Shown in pieces: positions 45,601 through 56,800 of a DNA stretch of 64,000 nucleotides (its first letter is position 1; every line of letters begins with the position of its first letter). Source of the stretch: Anisodus tanguticus (taxonomy: Eukaryota > Streptophyta > Magnoliopsida > Solanales > Solanaceae); contig CM067549.1 in the NCBI GenBank assembly GCA_034509755.1, positions 49,873,052-49,937,051 on the forward strand, written 5' to 3'. Both the position numbers and the translations under genes were made by a program. The notes under the pieces are model-generated. The model was not told the origin of the DNA. It saw nothing but the letters and a program-made list of their open reading frames with translations, and made no database searches.

Positions 45601-46118
45601 AAATCTATTCGTAGTTTGCCAATTCTTCCCACAATTTTGTTAGTTTTCCATAGTAATCCACTATGGTCCTTCCTTTCTGCTTGCACTCCGCAAGTTCTGC
45701 CTTCAGTTGTTGCATTCGAGGGCCATTGATAACAGTGAACCGCTCCTGGATGCTCATCCATAATTCTTCCGCTTTCTCTTTATGCGAAATGGTTGAACGA
45801 AGCGTTGGTTCGATGGTGTTGCGAATCCATGACCAACAAAGAGTTTACAGTCCACCAATCTTCTAAGTCCGGCGATTCTTCATCCGACTTCTTGATTGTA
45901 CCATCAATGAAGCCAAATTTCTTCCTTGCACTTAGGATCGTCCTCATCGATCTAGCCCATTCTTCTTAATTCTCTCCCTTCAATTGGACTTGTGTCACCA
46001 CAATTTCAGGATTATCTTTTGACGTAATGTCATAAGGGGAGATTGTCTTTCTTTGAATTTTGTTTTCTTCACCAGCAATTATTTTATTTTTATCGCCGGT
46101 TTCTCTGTCACCCGCCAT
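42680..46118 (-). pseudogene. copia gag-pol of another family, truncated at the RT catalytic site
   Basis: Gag starts at an ATG at 46116-46118 (then PEIVVTQVQLKGEN, 45980) and is frameshifted. The protease motif is WIIDSGATNHVTD (about 44975). Integrase parts carry KIFRSDNVTEF (about 44230) and ETPYEILYGEAPHSDHL (about 43970). RT has QIDVHNAFFHGEL, GLKQAPRCWFAKLS and ends at LVYVDDL (42690). Immediately after YVDD the homology stops, at the repeat pair near 42660, so the rest of RT, RNase H and the 3' LTR are absent. A degraded zinc-knuckle-like HCKRFGHV lies near 45270. Motif wording differs from the short-LTR family at 22 and 50 kb. Confidence 0.82.
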
Positions 46119-46146
46119 TATTTAGGGTTTTCGTGTTCTTTTAACG

Positions 46147-46160
46147 AAACTTTGATACCA
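46147..46160 (-). promoter_or_regulatory. Primer binding site of the 42.7-46.35 kb copia element
   Basis: Minus-strand TGGTATCAAAG directly adjoins the TG...end of the LTR at 46161. Confidence 0.75.
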
Positions 46161-46355
46161 TGTTAAATTTAAGAGGCGACATAAATTTAGAAAGAAGAAA
46201 AATATTGAGAGAACTCTTCAAAAGTTCTCATTTCCCTAGTCTAACAAGGAAACTCTATTGTAATAAACTACTATAATTACAATTTACCAAATATACATAG
46301 ATTAGAATTTTACCATAAAACAAATAGAGTTAAACTAGAAAACACATCTCAATAG
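46161..46355 (-). repeat. 5' LTR of the truncated copia element (outer edge uncertain)
   Basis: Starts TGTTAAATTTAAGAGG next to the primer binding site. The outer edge could be at any of several CA dinucleotides between 46340 and 46360, since no partner LTR remains. Confidence 0.55.
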
Positions 46356-46447
46356 TCACAAAAGCTAGCATAGTCGATTATAAGAGTGGTAGAAGAGAGA
46401 AAGGATCTCTCTAATAGATCCAATCTATATGTTTCAGGGTAGTGAGA

Positions 46448-46519
46448 CAAGGTGTAGCGCAGTATGACCAGTGCATTTGTTCTGAGTACAAAGGGGTTAC
46501 AGGTTTGATTCTTGTGATA
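46448..46519 (+). pseudogene. tRNA-Pro-like relic (mitochondrial trnP-like) or SINE head
   Basis: AAGGTGTAGCGCAG, TTGTTCTGAGTACAA (anticodon stem-loop) and GGTTTGATTCT (T-arm) follow the order of a tRNA. They resemble plant mitochondrial trnP-UGG as I remember it. The anticodon loop is changed and the acceptor stem no longer pairs. The A-box (TAGCGCAGTATG) and B-box would also fit a tRNA-derived SINE. Confidence 0.45.
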
Positions 46520-47879
46520 TGAATATGATAGCCTTTTTCGTAGTCGGACATTAAGGTAAAGAACATCCTCTTTATCAGAAATCTTGAATTCAAGCTTGAA
46601 AATATAAAAATTTCTGATAGAGATTTTTTCTTGAATAAATCATGTGCACAAATTTAAATTAATTAGTCAAATTAATGAATTCTAAATATCATATAATCCT
46701 GCAAAAGAAGAGCTCGTTTAGTGAAAAATGTGACGAAAATTGTTTGATTTCTTTGAATAATAATAGTGTACTGTGGACTTAGTTTATTTTTTGGGAGAGG
46801 GAGTATGTGGAGGTGATAAGAATATGCCGGAGGAATAAACTTTGGTTTGGTTAAGGAATTTAGAGGGTCCTTGTTGGTGGGGACAAGGACCATCCTTAAG
46901 ATCTTTAGATCTAAGATTAAATGAACCAGCTAATCAACCACGACCTTTGGGCAACACCTATTATTGAGATTTAAAAAAGAGCAGTCTGACGTATAAAGTA
47001 TCCCGTATTAGCAGGGTTCGAAAAAAATCATATTTTAAAAAATGTAATGTAGATAATCTATTCTAATGCAAGCATTAATAAGTAATAATTTTATATATAA
47101 TATTTCTCTTGACGTGATGCAAAAGACGACTTTTGAGAGTCAAGGAATAGGCTATTCTTTTTTTTAAAATTCCGTTGGCCAAGAGATGTTGAAGCTGCAT
47201 AGATGATTTGTATTGTAGCTATTATCATCAACCAATATTTACTTACGTTACCAATTGTCAATTCTGGGTCATTGACTCATTGTCATTGAGATTCATGTCA
47301 ATTCGGATTGGTCCAGTAAAGAAGGAAGATAGGAAGGCATCTGTGTATCTATCCCTTAGGTACACATTACAGGTTCAAATCCTCTATCTTTCAAATGCAT
47401 TCATCATCCAAGATTCATCTCTTGATCTCTTCTTTCAAAAAAGACGTTGTGCGGACATATTTTCGACTCAAACAAAAAAAATAAAAAAAAGGAATTGCAC
47501 GTATTCTTAAGCATTAATTACACGAATAAGTTAATCACTTAAAATATCCTCAATTAAAATAGACCTTTTTACTAGCAAGTTTATAGAGTTGTCAATGTAT
47601 TCCATCTACTATTATGGTTGTTTTGAGAATAGGAGGAAATAATTTGTTATGCCATTTACAGTTTGAATGAAAAGAAATGACACTACCAGTATCTTTTTTG
47701 TTGTTTTTACAGATATTTTAAGTTATTTTTTACTGATCTTCCATAAAAGAGGTTATATAATTAAGATAATATTTATAACAACAACATATTCAGTGTAATC
47801 TCACAAATGAGATCTAAAATAATATTTATAACGGACTATAAAATAAAATCTCTCAGAAAACTGTCATGTATTGTTTCTT

Positions 47880-47880
<1 letters not shown>
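46520..47880. other. Intergenic, no gene recognised
   Basis: It contains a dispersed-repeat-like fragment near 46980-47035 related to the one at 5690. Confidence 0.45.
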
Positions 47881-47916
<36 letters not shown>

Positions 47917-48112
47917 TTGCCTTAGCGGATTTGCTTGATTTTAGATTATAATCATCATGGACGAAGTTAGAATGGAGAGTACAGGTTCGATAGAACTCAA
48001 TATATATATATATATATATATATGATTGCCTTAGCGGACTTGCTTGATTTTAGATTATAATCACCATGGACGAAGTTAGAATGGAGAGTACAGGTTCGAT
48101 AGAACTCAATAA
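47881..48112. repeat. Tandem duplication of about 109 bp with TA/TG microsatellites
   Basis: TTGCCTTAGCGGATTTGCTT and its continuation through GGACGAAGTTAGAATGGAGA to AGAACTCAAT occurs twice (from about 47916 and 48025). Each copy is preceded by a (TA)n run, the first extended by (TG)n. Confidence 0.9.
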
Positions 48113-49184
48113 TTTTGGTTCAAATCTTAATATATTTATCGAGATATTTACTAAATTTATACATATAATAAGCTTCACTTAACGTTAAATTAGAAACCAT
48201 TAACTTCAAATTCTAAATCTGCTCACAGTAATTGACTTGTAGATCATAACTTGGGACATGTTAAGAACATACATCTCACTTTTGGATTGTAAATATGCGG
48301 TTTACAAAAAGTGACAGCGACCTTCATGGACAAGGAACAGATGCCAACTTTTATCAACACGTCTTCAAAAGATTACTTTTGCTTAGACATTTGTTAAATG
48401 TATTGCAATAATTTTAGAAGATTTTACCATATTTGTAAGGTAGATGTAAAGGGAGGATTCCTCCCTACAATTTCTATAATCACTTTAACCTTAGGTTAAA
48501 GTGGGCGTTTGGTCATAGATTCCAAATATTTTTAGTATTTTATTTGAAATTTATTAGGTTGGAATTGAAGATAGTGTTGTGTTTGATTATATTTTTTGTA
48601 AAGGATAAAAGAGATCACTTTATTTGAAATTTATGAAGATGGACTTGAAAGCAGTTTGGGGCATTTTTCAAATTAGATTTTGAAACTTTATAACAAACAT
48701 CGCTTTTGAAATAATGTAAAAAAATATTTTTTAACCAAGTGAATAATTCTCATGATTAAACATTATACTCACATAGCCTAGTCTTTCCGTCATTCTGAAC
48801 ACACCATATATTGGTAAAATCTTAGACTCACCTATATGCATGGGCAGAGCCATCTTTGGTGAAAGGTAGTTAGGTGCACACTCTTCGCCTGAAAATTACA
48901 CAATGTACATATGTTAAATGTTAGTTATTATGAATATATATTTAATTTCGCACCCTCTTAACACAAGTGAATAGAAAATATACGCAACTTTCGTCAAATT
49001 TATGACTCCGCAACTGCGGCTATAAGCGTTTACTCTTGATTGGCCAACCTCAAACTTAAACGTAAGTAACTTGGATTCTTAGAGAATCAAGAAGCTGGCA
49101 ACATCAATGTCAAGTTCATATGGTTTGTTAAAAACAGACAAATCATTTGACAGCAACTAAGATAGATTTGTCTCTTTATCAAAA
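48113..49184. other. Intergenic, no gene recognised
   Basis: The stretch 48500-48720 (GTGGGCGTTTGGTCATAGAT) resembles the start of hAT-like MITEs, but I could not find the matching inverted end. Confidence 0.4.
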
Positions 49185-49384
49185 TGTAAGAATTGAATCC
49201 TTTGATAAATATTATTCCCAATATACAATACATATACAATTCTCCTATGTATGAATAATGGAAGACTAATCTATCTTACCTAAAATAAAAGATACTAATT
49301 ACAATTATAATAATTACAATATATTACATATCAAGTATAATAAATGAGAGGTAATTATGGGATATGCCCATAATTACTCTAACA
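49185..49384 (-). repeat. 3' LTR of the 49-54 kb copia element
   Basis: 200 bp, next to the polypurine tract (minus-strand CTGCGGGGGAC). Confidence 0.88.
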
Positions 49385-49389
49385 GTCCC

Positions 49390-52300
49390 CCGCAGTCTTA
49401 GCTGGAGGCTCTCGGATGCTGAGACTATCCCTGAAATCATTAAACAGTACGCGCGGAAGACCTTTCGTAAAGATGTCAGCTATCTGATAACGGGATGGGA
49501 CATGGAGAACTCGGACTTGACCACAGACAAGTAGGTCGCACTGACATTGTCACAATAGACCACTGTTGCCTTTTCAATCGGACAATGGAACTCCAGTAGC
49601 AGATTCTGAAGTCAACAGGATTCAGCAACAACATTGGCCACCCCTCTGTACTCTGCCTCTGCACATGACTGAGATAGTGTGGACTGACGTTTAGACTACC
49701 ATGATATGAGATTGTCACCCAAGAATACACAATAGCCGGAAGTGGAACGTCGTGTGTCTGGGCAGCCGCCCCAATCCGCATCAGTGTAGGCAGAAAAACT
49801 CGAGATGGAGGACTTATACAGATGTAGTCCGAAATGAAGAGTACCCTTAACATACCGCAGAATCCTCTTGAGATCCCCCATATGTTCTTCCTTCGGATCA
49901 TGCATGTGTAAACAAACTTGCTGGACCGCATAGGAAATATCAGGCCTCGTAAAAGTGAGTTACTGCAATGCATCGACCCAGTACCGCGTAATGTGTGGGG
50001 TCGCTGTATGGAGTACCTGAAGCATTGCTCAACTTCGCCTTCGTGTCAACCGGAGTATGGGAAGGTTTGCATGAAGACATCCTTGATTTGTCAAGTATCT
50101 CCTCGGCATACTTCTTTTGACTGTGAAACAGACCACCTGCATAGTGAGTGACAACAATGCCAAGAAAATAATTCAACGGACCTAAGTCCTTCATTGCAAA
50201 TTCAGCTGCAATAAGGGACATAATAAACTGGCGAAGTGAAGTTGAGGATGCAGTGAGGATAATGTCATCAACATACAGAAGTATATAAGCCACATCAGTG
50301 CCCTTCCTATAAATAAATAGAGACTGATCGGACTTGCTGTGAGAGAATCCCAATTTGGAAACAAATCCTGCAAACCTATTATACCATGTCCGAGGAGCTT
50401 GTTTTAGACCATATAAGGATTTTCTCAACAGGCACACATGATCTGTCCGGGCAGGATCGCGGAATCCCAACGGCTGATGCATGTATACAGTTTCCTGCAA
50501 GTGGCCATGTAAAAATGCATTATTGACATCCAACGGATGAATGGACCATGACTTGGACAGTGCCAGACTAAGAACAGTCCTGATAGTTGCAGGCTTGACT
50601 ATCAGACTGAATGTTTCACCGCAATCTACTCCAACCTGCTGAGACCTGTCATCACCAACAAGACAAGTTTTGTATCTCGCAAAAGAACCATCAAAATTTT
50701 TTTATGGCAAAAATCCCACATTGAACGAATTATGTTCACATTAGATGGTCGTGGTACCAAATCTCACGTCTTATTTTGAATAAGAGCAGTAAATTCATCT
50801 AGCATGGCAGCCTTTCAATTCAGGTCTGATAAGGCAACTTTGGGATTTTTTGGTATTGGTGAGGGTTGGATTAAGGTGGTTAGGTTAAAATGGTGTTTAG
50901 GTCGAAAAATCTCGTGCATAGCACGTGTTTCCATGGTCTGTTGAGGAGTTGGGCAGTTGGATGGTTGGGTGGTGTTGGGATTTTGGGCCAAAATAGTGGA
51001 TAGGGGGGTTTCGGTATTTTGGGGCGAGGTAGTGGGCCCGGTATTGGTCTGGGCCAGTGTGTTATCGGAAGGGGGTGGGATGACGGGTAGAGTTGTAGGG
51101 GTTAGTGATGGCCCTAAATTGTTATTTTGAGAGTTTAGATAATACCTCAAAAGTTGATGAATTTCGTCGTCCAGAAAATCATATGAAGGTGGGGATGCCG
51201 CTCGAAATGTAGCAATCGGGAAGGTTGATTCATCAAAGATAACATGACGAGAAATAATGATTTTTCCTGTTGACATATCAAAGCATTTATATCCCCTATG
51301 ATTTTGTGGGTACCCAAAACACACGCAAGGAGTAGATCGAGCTTGAAGTTTATGAATGGTGGTGGACAGAAACAAGGGATAACACAAACACCCAAAAACC
51401 CGTAAATGTGTAAACGAGGGGATACGGTTGTACAATACCTGAGTAGGGGACACATTGAAGATTAGTTTACTAGGAAGAATATTTAAGAGACATGTAGCCA
51501 GTTGAAGAGCATGGTGCCAAAAATTTTGTGGTGTGGATGAATGCATAAGGATAGAGCAAGTCATATTGTTGATTGTTCGAATCTTTCTTTCAGCTTTCCC
51601 ATTTTGAGAAGATGTATGTGGACAGAAAATACTGACAGACATACCATTTTGGTGACAAAAAATCTAAAATAGGGCATTTATAAATCCCCCCCCCCCCCCC
51701 ATTATCACATTGAAAACATTTAATGGTTTTGCTAAACTGAGTTTTGATAAACACACTAAATTATTTCAAAATGTTATAGGTCTATGATTTTTGTCCCAAG
51801 GTAAAGGTCCACAAAAAATTTGAAAAATCATCAAGAATGTGCAAATAGTACGTATGACCTGTAGCACTTAAAACGGGTGAAGTCCACAAATCACAATGCA
51901 AAATATCAAATGGCATAACAGTATTAGTAGTAGACGCAGAAAACAAAAGTTTAATATGTTTACCAAACACACAGGTTTGGCAAACAGAAGAGGCCAAACG
52001 TCCATTACAAGAAAACAAATTATTCTTCCTAAATTGATTAAAAATCGGTACTCATGGGTGTCCCAACATATTGTGCCATATACTAGGAGAGAAAGCCGCA
52101 AAGGTGGAAGGTTTAACCATGTGGTTGTTGGAGCAGAGGTGATGGGATATAAGTCCCCCGTGTCCCCGTCTGAAAATCCTTCACAGAAAAACCAAATGGA
52201 TCAAAATTCACAGAAACATTGTTGTCAGTTGTAAAACATCGAACATAGATCAAGTTTTAATCAATTTTGGTGCATGTAAGAGATTTTTCAAGCATAAAGG

Positions 52301-53540
52301 TGGGGGGGGAGGGTAGTGTTACCTGACCAATACCATGAATTAGAATTTCCTGCCCACTGCCGACAATAATATTTTTATTACCGCTCGTATTAAAATAAGA
52401 TGAAAGATTACCTTGAGATGCCGCCATGTGTGACGTAGCCCCTGTATTCATGTACAACGATTCATCTAGAATATTTAGATTTATGTGACTCATGGCTACG
52501 AGATCCGAGAATACCAGGTTTGCGATTTGAAGAAGGAGGAGGTCGGGCCCACGAAGAGGTCGGGAATAGGCATGGCAGGGCAGCCCACTGTGGGGCCCAA
52601 GCCCATGGTGGGTACTGCCCCCACTGTCCGCCGCTACTACCTGGAAATTGTCCGCCACTGCCCGGGCTGGCTGCTGCCGCCGACGGTTTGGCACCCGCCC
52701 CGTCCACGTCCCTTTCCACTATTATTTTTTCCTTTATTATTTTGATTTGAACCCCGTTTTTTACCATTATTTTGACGAGTATTATAGCCACCCGAACAAG
52801 AATTTTGGGGCTCCAAATCAGTGGAAAAAGAGTTGGTAGAGACAAGAGTCGTTCCACCGGTGGTTGTGCTCGATGATGCCTGCTTTGCCTTCCTCGTTTC
52901 CTCGAGAATTAACCTCGAACGGGCCTCGTAAAAGGGAGGTAATGGATTGCTTTGCTAAATGAACATAGCAACACCGTCATATTGTTCATTCAGCCCCGCA
53001 ATCAACTGAAGGACTAACCTTTGATTTGTCACGGGTTACATAGAGAGGAGAGGGGCTTCGAAGCCTTAATTCAAGCTAGAATTCTCGCTAGAACGAACCA
53101 ACGTTGGACAGTTGGTCCACAAATACCTTTAATTCTTGACAATAGGATGAGATGTTAGAAAAATCATCCAATTTAATATTTGTAAATTGACGTTCAAGAT
53201 AAACGGTCCTAGACATTTTGTTATCTTGAAAAATATTTTCTAATCTTTCCCACGCCTGTTTAGCTGTAGAATTGGGTTCTAAGATGGTATGAAGAAGATC
53301 ATTCGAAATTGTGCCATAAATCCATTGGAGGACAATAGCATCTAAGCAGGACCATAATTTCCTATCCACCGTAGTGGTATCCTACGATGACTCGGATGGA
53401 AGAATATAGTCAATCACCTCATAAGCACGACATGAATTTTGAATAGTTCCGCCTATGAGGTATACTGCCCTTTCTCCATTTCCAGAGTTATGGAGATGAA
53501 GTTCTTGACGTTATTGAGCGGGATGAAAGGTTTGTTTTTC
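49390..53540 (-). pseudogene. copia gag-pol, degraded, with mutated protease Asp
   Basis: Gag part at 53369-53088 (SNDLLHTILEPNS, WERLENIFQDNKMSRTVYLE) and a Gly-rich tail near 52700 without a zinc knuckle. The protease motif reads YMNTGATSHM (about 52450), with Asn for the catalytic Asp. Integrase block PFDILHCDLWTSPVLS (about 51910) and CPHTSSQNGKAERK (51625). RT with DVNNAFLHGHL, GLKQAPRTWYNRFAG and LLYVDDIILTASS (about 50530-50250). RNase H with AYTDADWGGCPDTR near 49770. Several frame changes and stops are present. Next relatives: the remnant in the TPD1-like exon and the copy at 22-26 kb. Confidence 0.9.
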
Positions 53541-53815
53541 GGCCTTAGGTTCCACTTAGAATAAAAAAAAAAAAAAGGAAGAGAATGAAGTTGTGTTTTG
53601 ATGGAAGTGGATTAGAAAAACCTAAAGGATGGGTTATGCCAGCCGAGGGGTGGTAGTTTTGTTTTGTAATCGGCTAGGGTTGTTTAGGTTTTGGAGGGAT
53701 AGTTTAGGTTTAGGGTTAATAAACCTAAGTATTTGGTCGAAAAAAAATAGAGAGGGAAAAGTAGAAATCGGCCAAGAGAAGGAAAAGAGAAGAGTTTAGG
53801 GCAAATGATCTTTGG

Positions 53816-53827
53816 CTAATGATACCA
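53816..53827 (-). promoter_or_regulatory. Primer binding site of the 49-54 kb copia element
   Basis: Minus-strand TGGTATCATTAG adjoins the 5' LTR. Confidence 0.82.
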
Positions 53828-53992
53828 TGTAAGAATTGAATCCCTTGATCAATATTATTCTCAATATACAATTCTCCTATGTATGAATAATGAAAGACTA
53901 ATCTACCTTACCTAAAATAAGAGATACTAATTATAATTATAATAATTACAATATATTACATATCAATTATAATAAATGAGAGGTAATTAACA
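53828..53992 (-). repeat. 5' LTR of the 49-54 kb copia element
   Basis: 165 bp, alignable with the left LTR apart from an about 10-bp and an about 25-bp gap. Confidence 0.88.
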
Positions 53993-53999
53993 CAAAACT

Positions 54000-54700
54000 T
54001 TTCCCCACCACATGAAAGTTGAAACGTATGTTATCCTAGTGTTTTGGAATTATCAACTCTTATCATGTGCTTCCCAATATATAAAAATTTCATGCATTTT
54101 CTATTATTTCTGTTTTTTTCTTCTTTTTCCATATGTTCTCTTTTAACATTCATTGATCTTTCTCTTACATTTTCCCAAAATTTTCGCTTGTTTGTACGTA
54201 AACCTTCTTATTTAAAGTGTATTTGTATGTTGTCTTGCCCATACCTTTGAGAAATCTCAAAATTTTTTTTTTCCTAAAATCATATGCTTCTCTTCTAATT
54301 TATTATATTTTCTATTGAAAAAAGAATTTCGCTTACAAGTGAGGGAAACTCATTTTCCCCCTTTTCATCTTATCAAACACCAAAAAATGATCATTTTCCT
54401 CGTGAAAATTATTTTTCTGAAAGTCATTTTTTCTCATACCATGCGTGGAAAATTATTTGTATTTACTTTTCTATGTAAAATATTACAATTTCGATGGTTA
54501 TAATTATCCACAGTTTATACCCTGAACTGAGAGATTAAAGTTATAGCCTAATGATTAGCCTTCTAAATCTAACTAAATAAATTTTAAAAAAAACTTAATG
54601 CTTTAACAATTTAAATTAGGTGATCACTCAATTGGAAGCTCCACCTTGTGTCATCACTTATCAATAAATTAAAATCACAAAAAGTTGCGGGGAATTCCTT
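54000..54700. other. Intergenic, no gene recognised
   Basis: Pyrimidine-rich AT-rich sequence; the short open frames have no recognisable motif. Confidence 0.5.
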
Positions 54701-54706
54701 CATACG

Positions 54707-55550
54707 GGTTGTTCTTTAATTTTTGCCCCTCAGTTCGCTAGTCTTTAATTTTTACCCCTACTTTTTATTTAATAAAAAATTATGGATCAATGTACCCTTT
54801 ATTCGTGGGTCTACTAAATCAGAGATTTTGGGTTCGAAACACAACAGAGATAAAAAAGAAAAAAGAAAAAAAATCGCAAGGCAAAATTTTCATAGAAATT
54901 ATAACTATTCGGCCAAAGTTATATAGAGACTTGACCCATGAGCGGGCCCTTTCTTTTGCAATACTTAAAAGAGTCTCTCATGGCCCAATTATTATTACAC
55001 CGTTCTCTACCATAGAATTCGAACTTCCGGGTAAACCCGACGACTTCTATGAAGAAGGCGGCGCAAAGGAGGCTCGAGGGCTTGTTAAGGAAGGCGGCAA
55101 GAATGCAGCCTCAACCAGAGAGATCAACTTGCGCCTTTGAGTTGAGGCCGCTGGCGGCATAGAACGAACTAATCCGCGACCAGCAATGCATAATTTCTAT
55201 ACAACTTTGATCGAATAAGCATAATTTCTATGAAATCTTGCCTTACAATTTTTTTTCTTTTTGACTCTGCTGATTCGAACCCACAACCTCGGAGGTATTT
55301 TTTAGGCATAATTACATAGAAACTATACCCCCTTAAGGAATAATTTCTATACAACTTTAACCGAATAGACATATTTTCTAATGAAATCTTGCCTTGTGAT
55401 TTTATTTTTTTTGACTTTGCTAAGATTCGAACTCACAACCTCAGAGATATTTTCGGCCAATTTTTTTTAGGCGAATGATAAAATTTAAAGACCACCAATT
55501 TGAGGGGGGGGGGGGGGGGATTAAAGACCACCACCCTAAAATAGGGAAAT
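54707..55550. mobile_element. Non-autonomous element with long imperfect inverted arms
   Basis: The left arm (54713-54935) and right arm (about 55325-55545, read on the other strand) share several blocks: TCTTTAAT near the tip, a GAGNTTNTGNGTTCGAA block, AATCRCAAGGCAARATTT and CTATTCGGNNAAAGTTNTAT. The order is the same, so this looks like a foldback or MULE-like element. The core contains a short GC-richer open stretch (ELPGKPDDFYEEGGAKEARG) that may be captured gene sequence. A long G-run (55505-55519) lies in the right arm. No clear target duplication was found and the ends are approximate. Confidence 0.5.
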
Positions 55551-55559
55551 CGTGAGAAT

Positions 55560-56299
55560 TGCCCATAAAACCAACTAACCCATCTATTGGGCTTATTAAT
55601 AACTCGACAAACACACTTTGGGGCCTCTTACTAACCCATCTAGTGGACTTATTTGTAACTCGACACACACACTTTGGGGCCTCTTACTCTCTAACAAGTA
55701 ACAACGAGGGAAGTGCACAAATAACCGTTTTTAGGACCATTATTCAAATAATAGACGAAATTTTCAAAAAAAAATTAAGTTACTACCTCAGAGTTAAACT
55801 AACCTTTTCCTTTGAAATTTCAAACTCGAATATGACGTTCGAACTACCAAAGCCTAACTTCAAATCTGAGTTCAAACTTCAAACCTTCGGTCTGAAGAGA
55901 CGTATATAAACTTCAGACCTCTGACAGTTCAGAACTTCATACCCGAAGGTCTGGAAAGACATATATAAAGGTCCACTGAGTTAAAATTGCAGAAAACACA
56001 ACCTTTCCCTTTCCTTCTCATAAGCAAAAATAATGCAACTTTACAACTCCGAATCCATCTCCAATGAACACAAAAATAGGAAAGGAGGCCCTTTATCATA
56101 GGCCATAACAACATCTAATACATGCCGTCTACTTTCTACATAGAGAGACTATGCCCAAATGAAAAGAAGAACTGGATACTAGCGAAAACCATAACCAAAG
56201 TTCATATGAGGAATCCAATACTCTTGGGAGTGGACTCAAAAATTTTGATTCAGTTTATGCAAAGCCAAAATTGCCTCTCGCACTGTACATCTTATCCAT
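55560..56299. other. 3' flank of the phosphatase gene
   Basis: A near-direct repeat (ACTAACCCATCTA, ACTCGAC, ACACACTTTGGGGCCTCTTA) occurs at 55570-55630 and 55630-55690. No gene recognised. Part of it is probably the 3' untranslated region of the minus-strand phosphatase. Confidence 0.45.
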
Positions 56300-56800
56300 T
56301 TAATTCTTGGAATGTGAAGAGAATGTTGGTGGCTGCTTGAAACCGGAAATGTCAAATAACTCCATGAACCTCAAATCTGATACTCTAGCTTTCTCAGCAG
56401 CATACCTTTGGTACTCATTAAAAATTGAGGTGAGGCACCATTTTTGTAATTTTCTGAGGCACCCCACAAGGCTACCAGTTCGATGCTGCATAATTTACCA
56501 CGCAATGACATAAACGGTGGTCAGGAATGTTGAGTGAGGATTTAAGTAAGAAAGAGCAAGAAAATTTAAACGAAGACAAATGAAGGACAACCTTTCCTCT
56601 TTTGCAGTGAATTAACAGAGGGCGGTTCTTTTCATCTACAAAAAGTACAGAGTCAAATTGTATTACAGAAATTATTTAGCAAAACTAGCTGACAGAAACC
56701 TAAAGCCAGAGAAAACAAAATGCAACCTTTCAAACTTACCAAGGACAACTCTCAAAGCTTCTCTTATTTTTTCCTCTGGGATGTTGACCAGTGGTGGCTC
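56300..56800 (-). CDS. PFA-DSP/SIW14-type atypical dual-specificity phosphatase, last three exons (partial)
   Basis: Exons on the minus strand: 56800-56740 (EPPLVNIPEEKIREALRVVL), 56635-56592 (DEKNRPLLIHCKRGK) and 56485-56300 (starting HRTGSLVGCLRKLQKW, then stop TAA). All borders are GT-AG and phases fit. Joined across the intron they give the Cys-based phosphatase signature HCKRGKHRTG (HCxxGxxR) with nucleophilic Cys and Arg present. The rest matches the C-terminal half of plant and fungal atypical DSPs, including YQRYAAEKARVSDLRFMELF. These small enzymes act on phosphotyrosine or inositol pyrophosphates; the substrate here is not known. The 5' half (N-terminal substrate-recognition part) was not found between 56801 and 64000. 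It therefore lies beyond the right edge, across an intron holding a LINE, or is lost. Confidence 0.82.

Larger units (their letters stand above)
49185..53992 (-). mobile_element. Full-length Ty1/copia element with perfect target duplication
   Basis: The left LTR (49185-49384, 200 bp) and right LTR (53828-53992, 165 bp) start TGTAAGAATTGAATCC and end ACA. Both flanks are CAAAA (49180-49184 and 53993-53997). The right LTR is shorter by two internal deletions. The primer binding site and polypurine tract lie in the expected places. Gag-pol is broken, so it is not autonomous. Confidence 0.92.

Noticed and set aside
48500..48720. hAT-like MITE
   Set aside because: The left end looks plausible but no matching inverted terminus or 8-bp duplication was found.
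51680..51702. Long C-run as a regulatory element
   Set aside because: It lies in a degraded copia integrase and is most simply slippage or a sequencing homopolymer.
54790..55140. 116-codon open frame as a host gene
   Set aside because: It begins in the inverted arm of a foldback-like element and no known domain is recognised; kept only as possible captured sequence.
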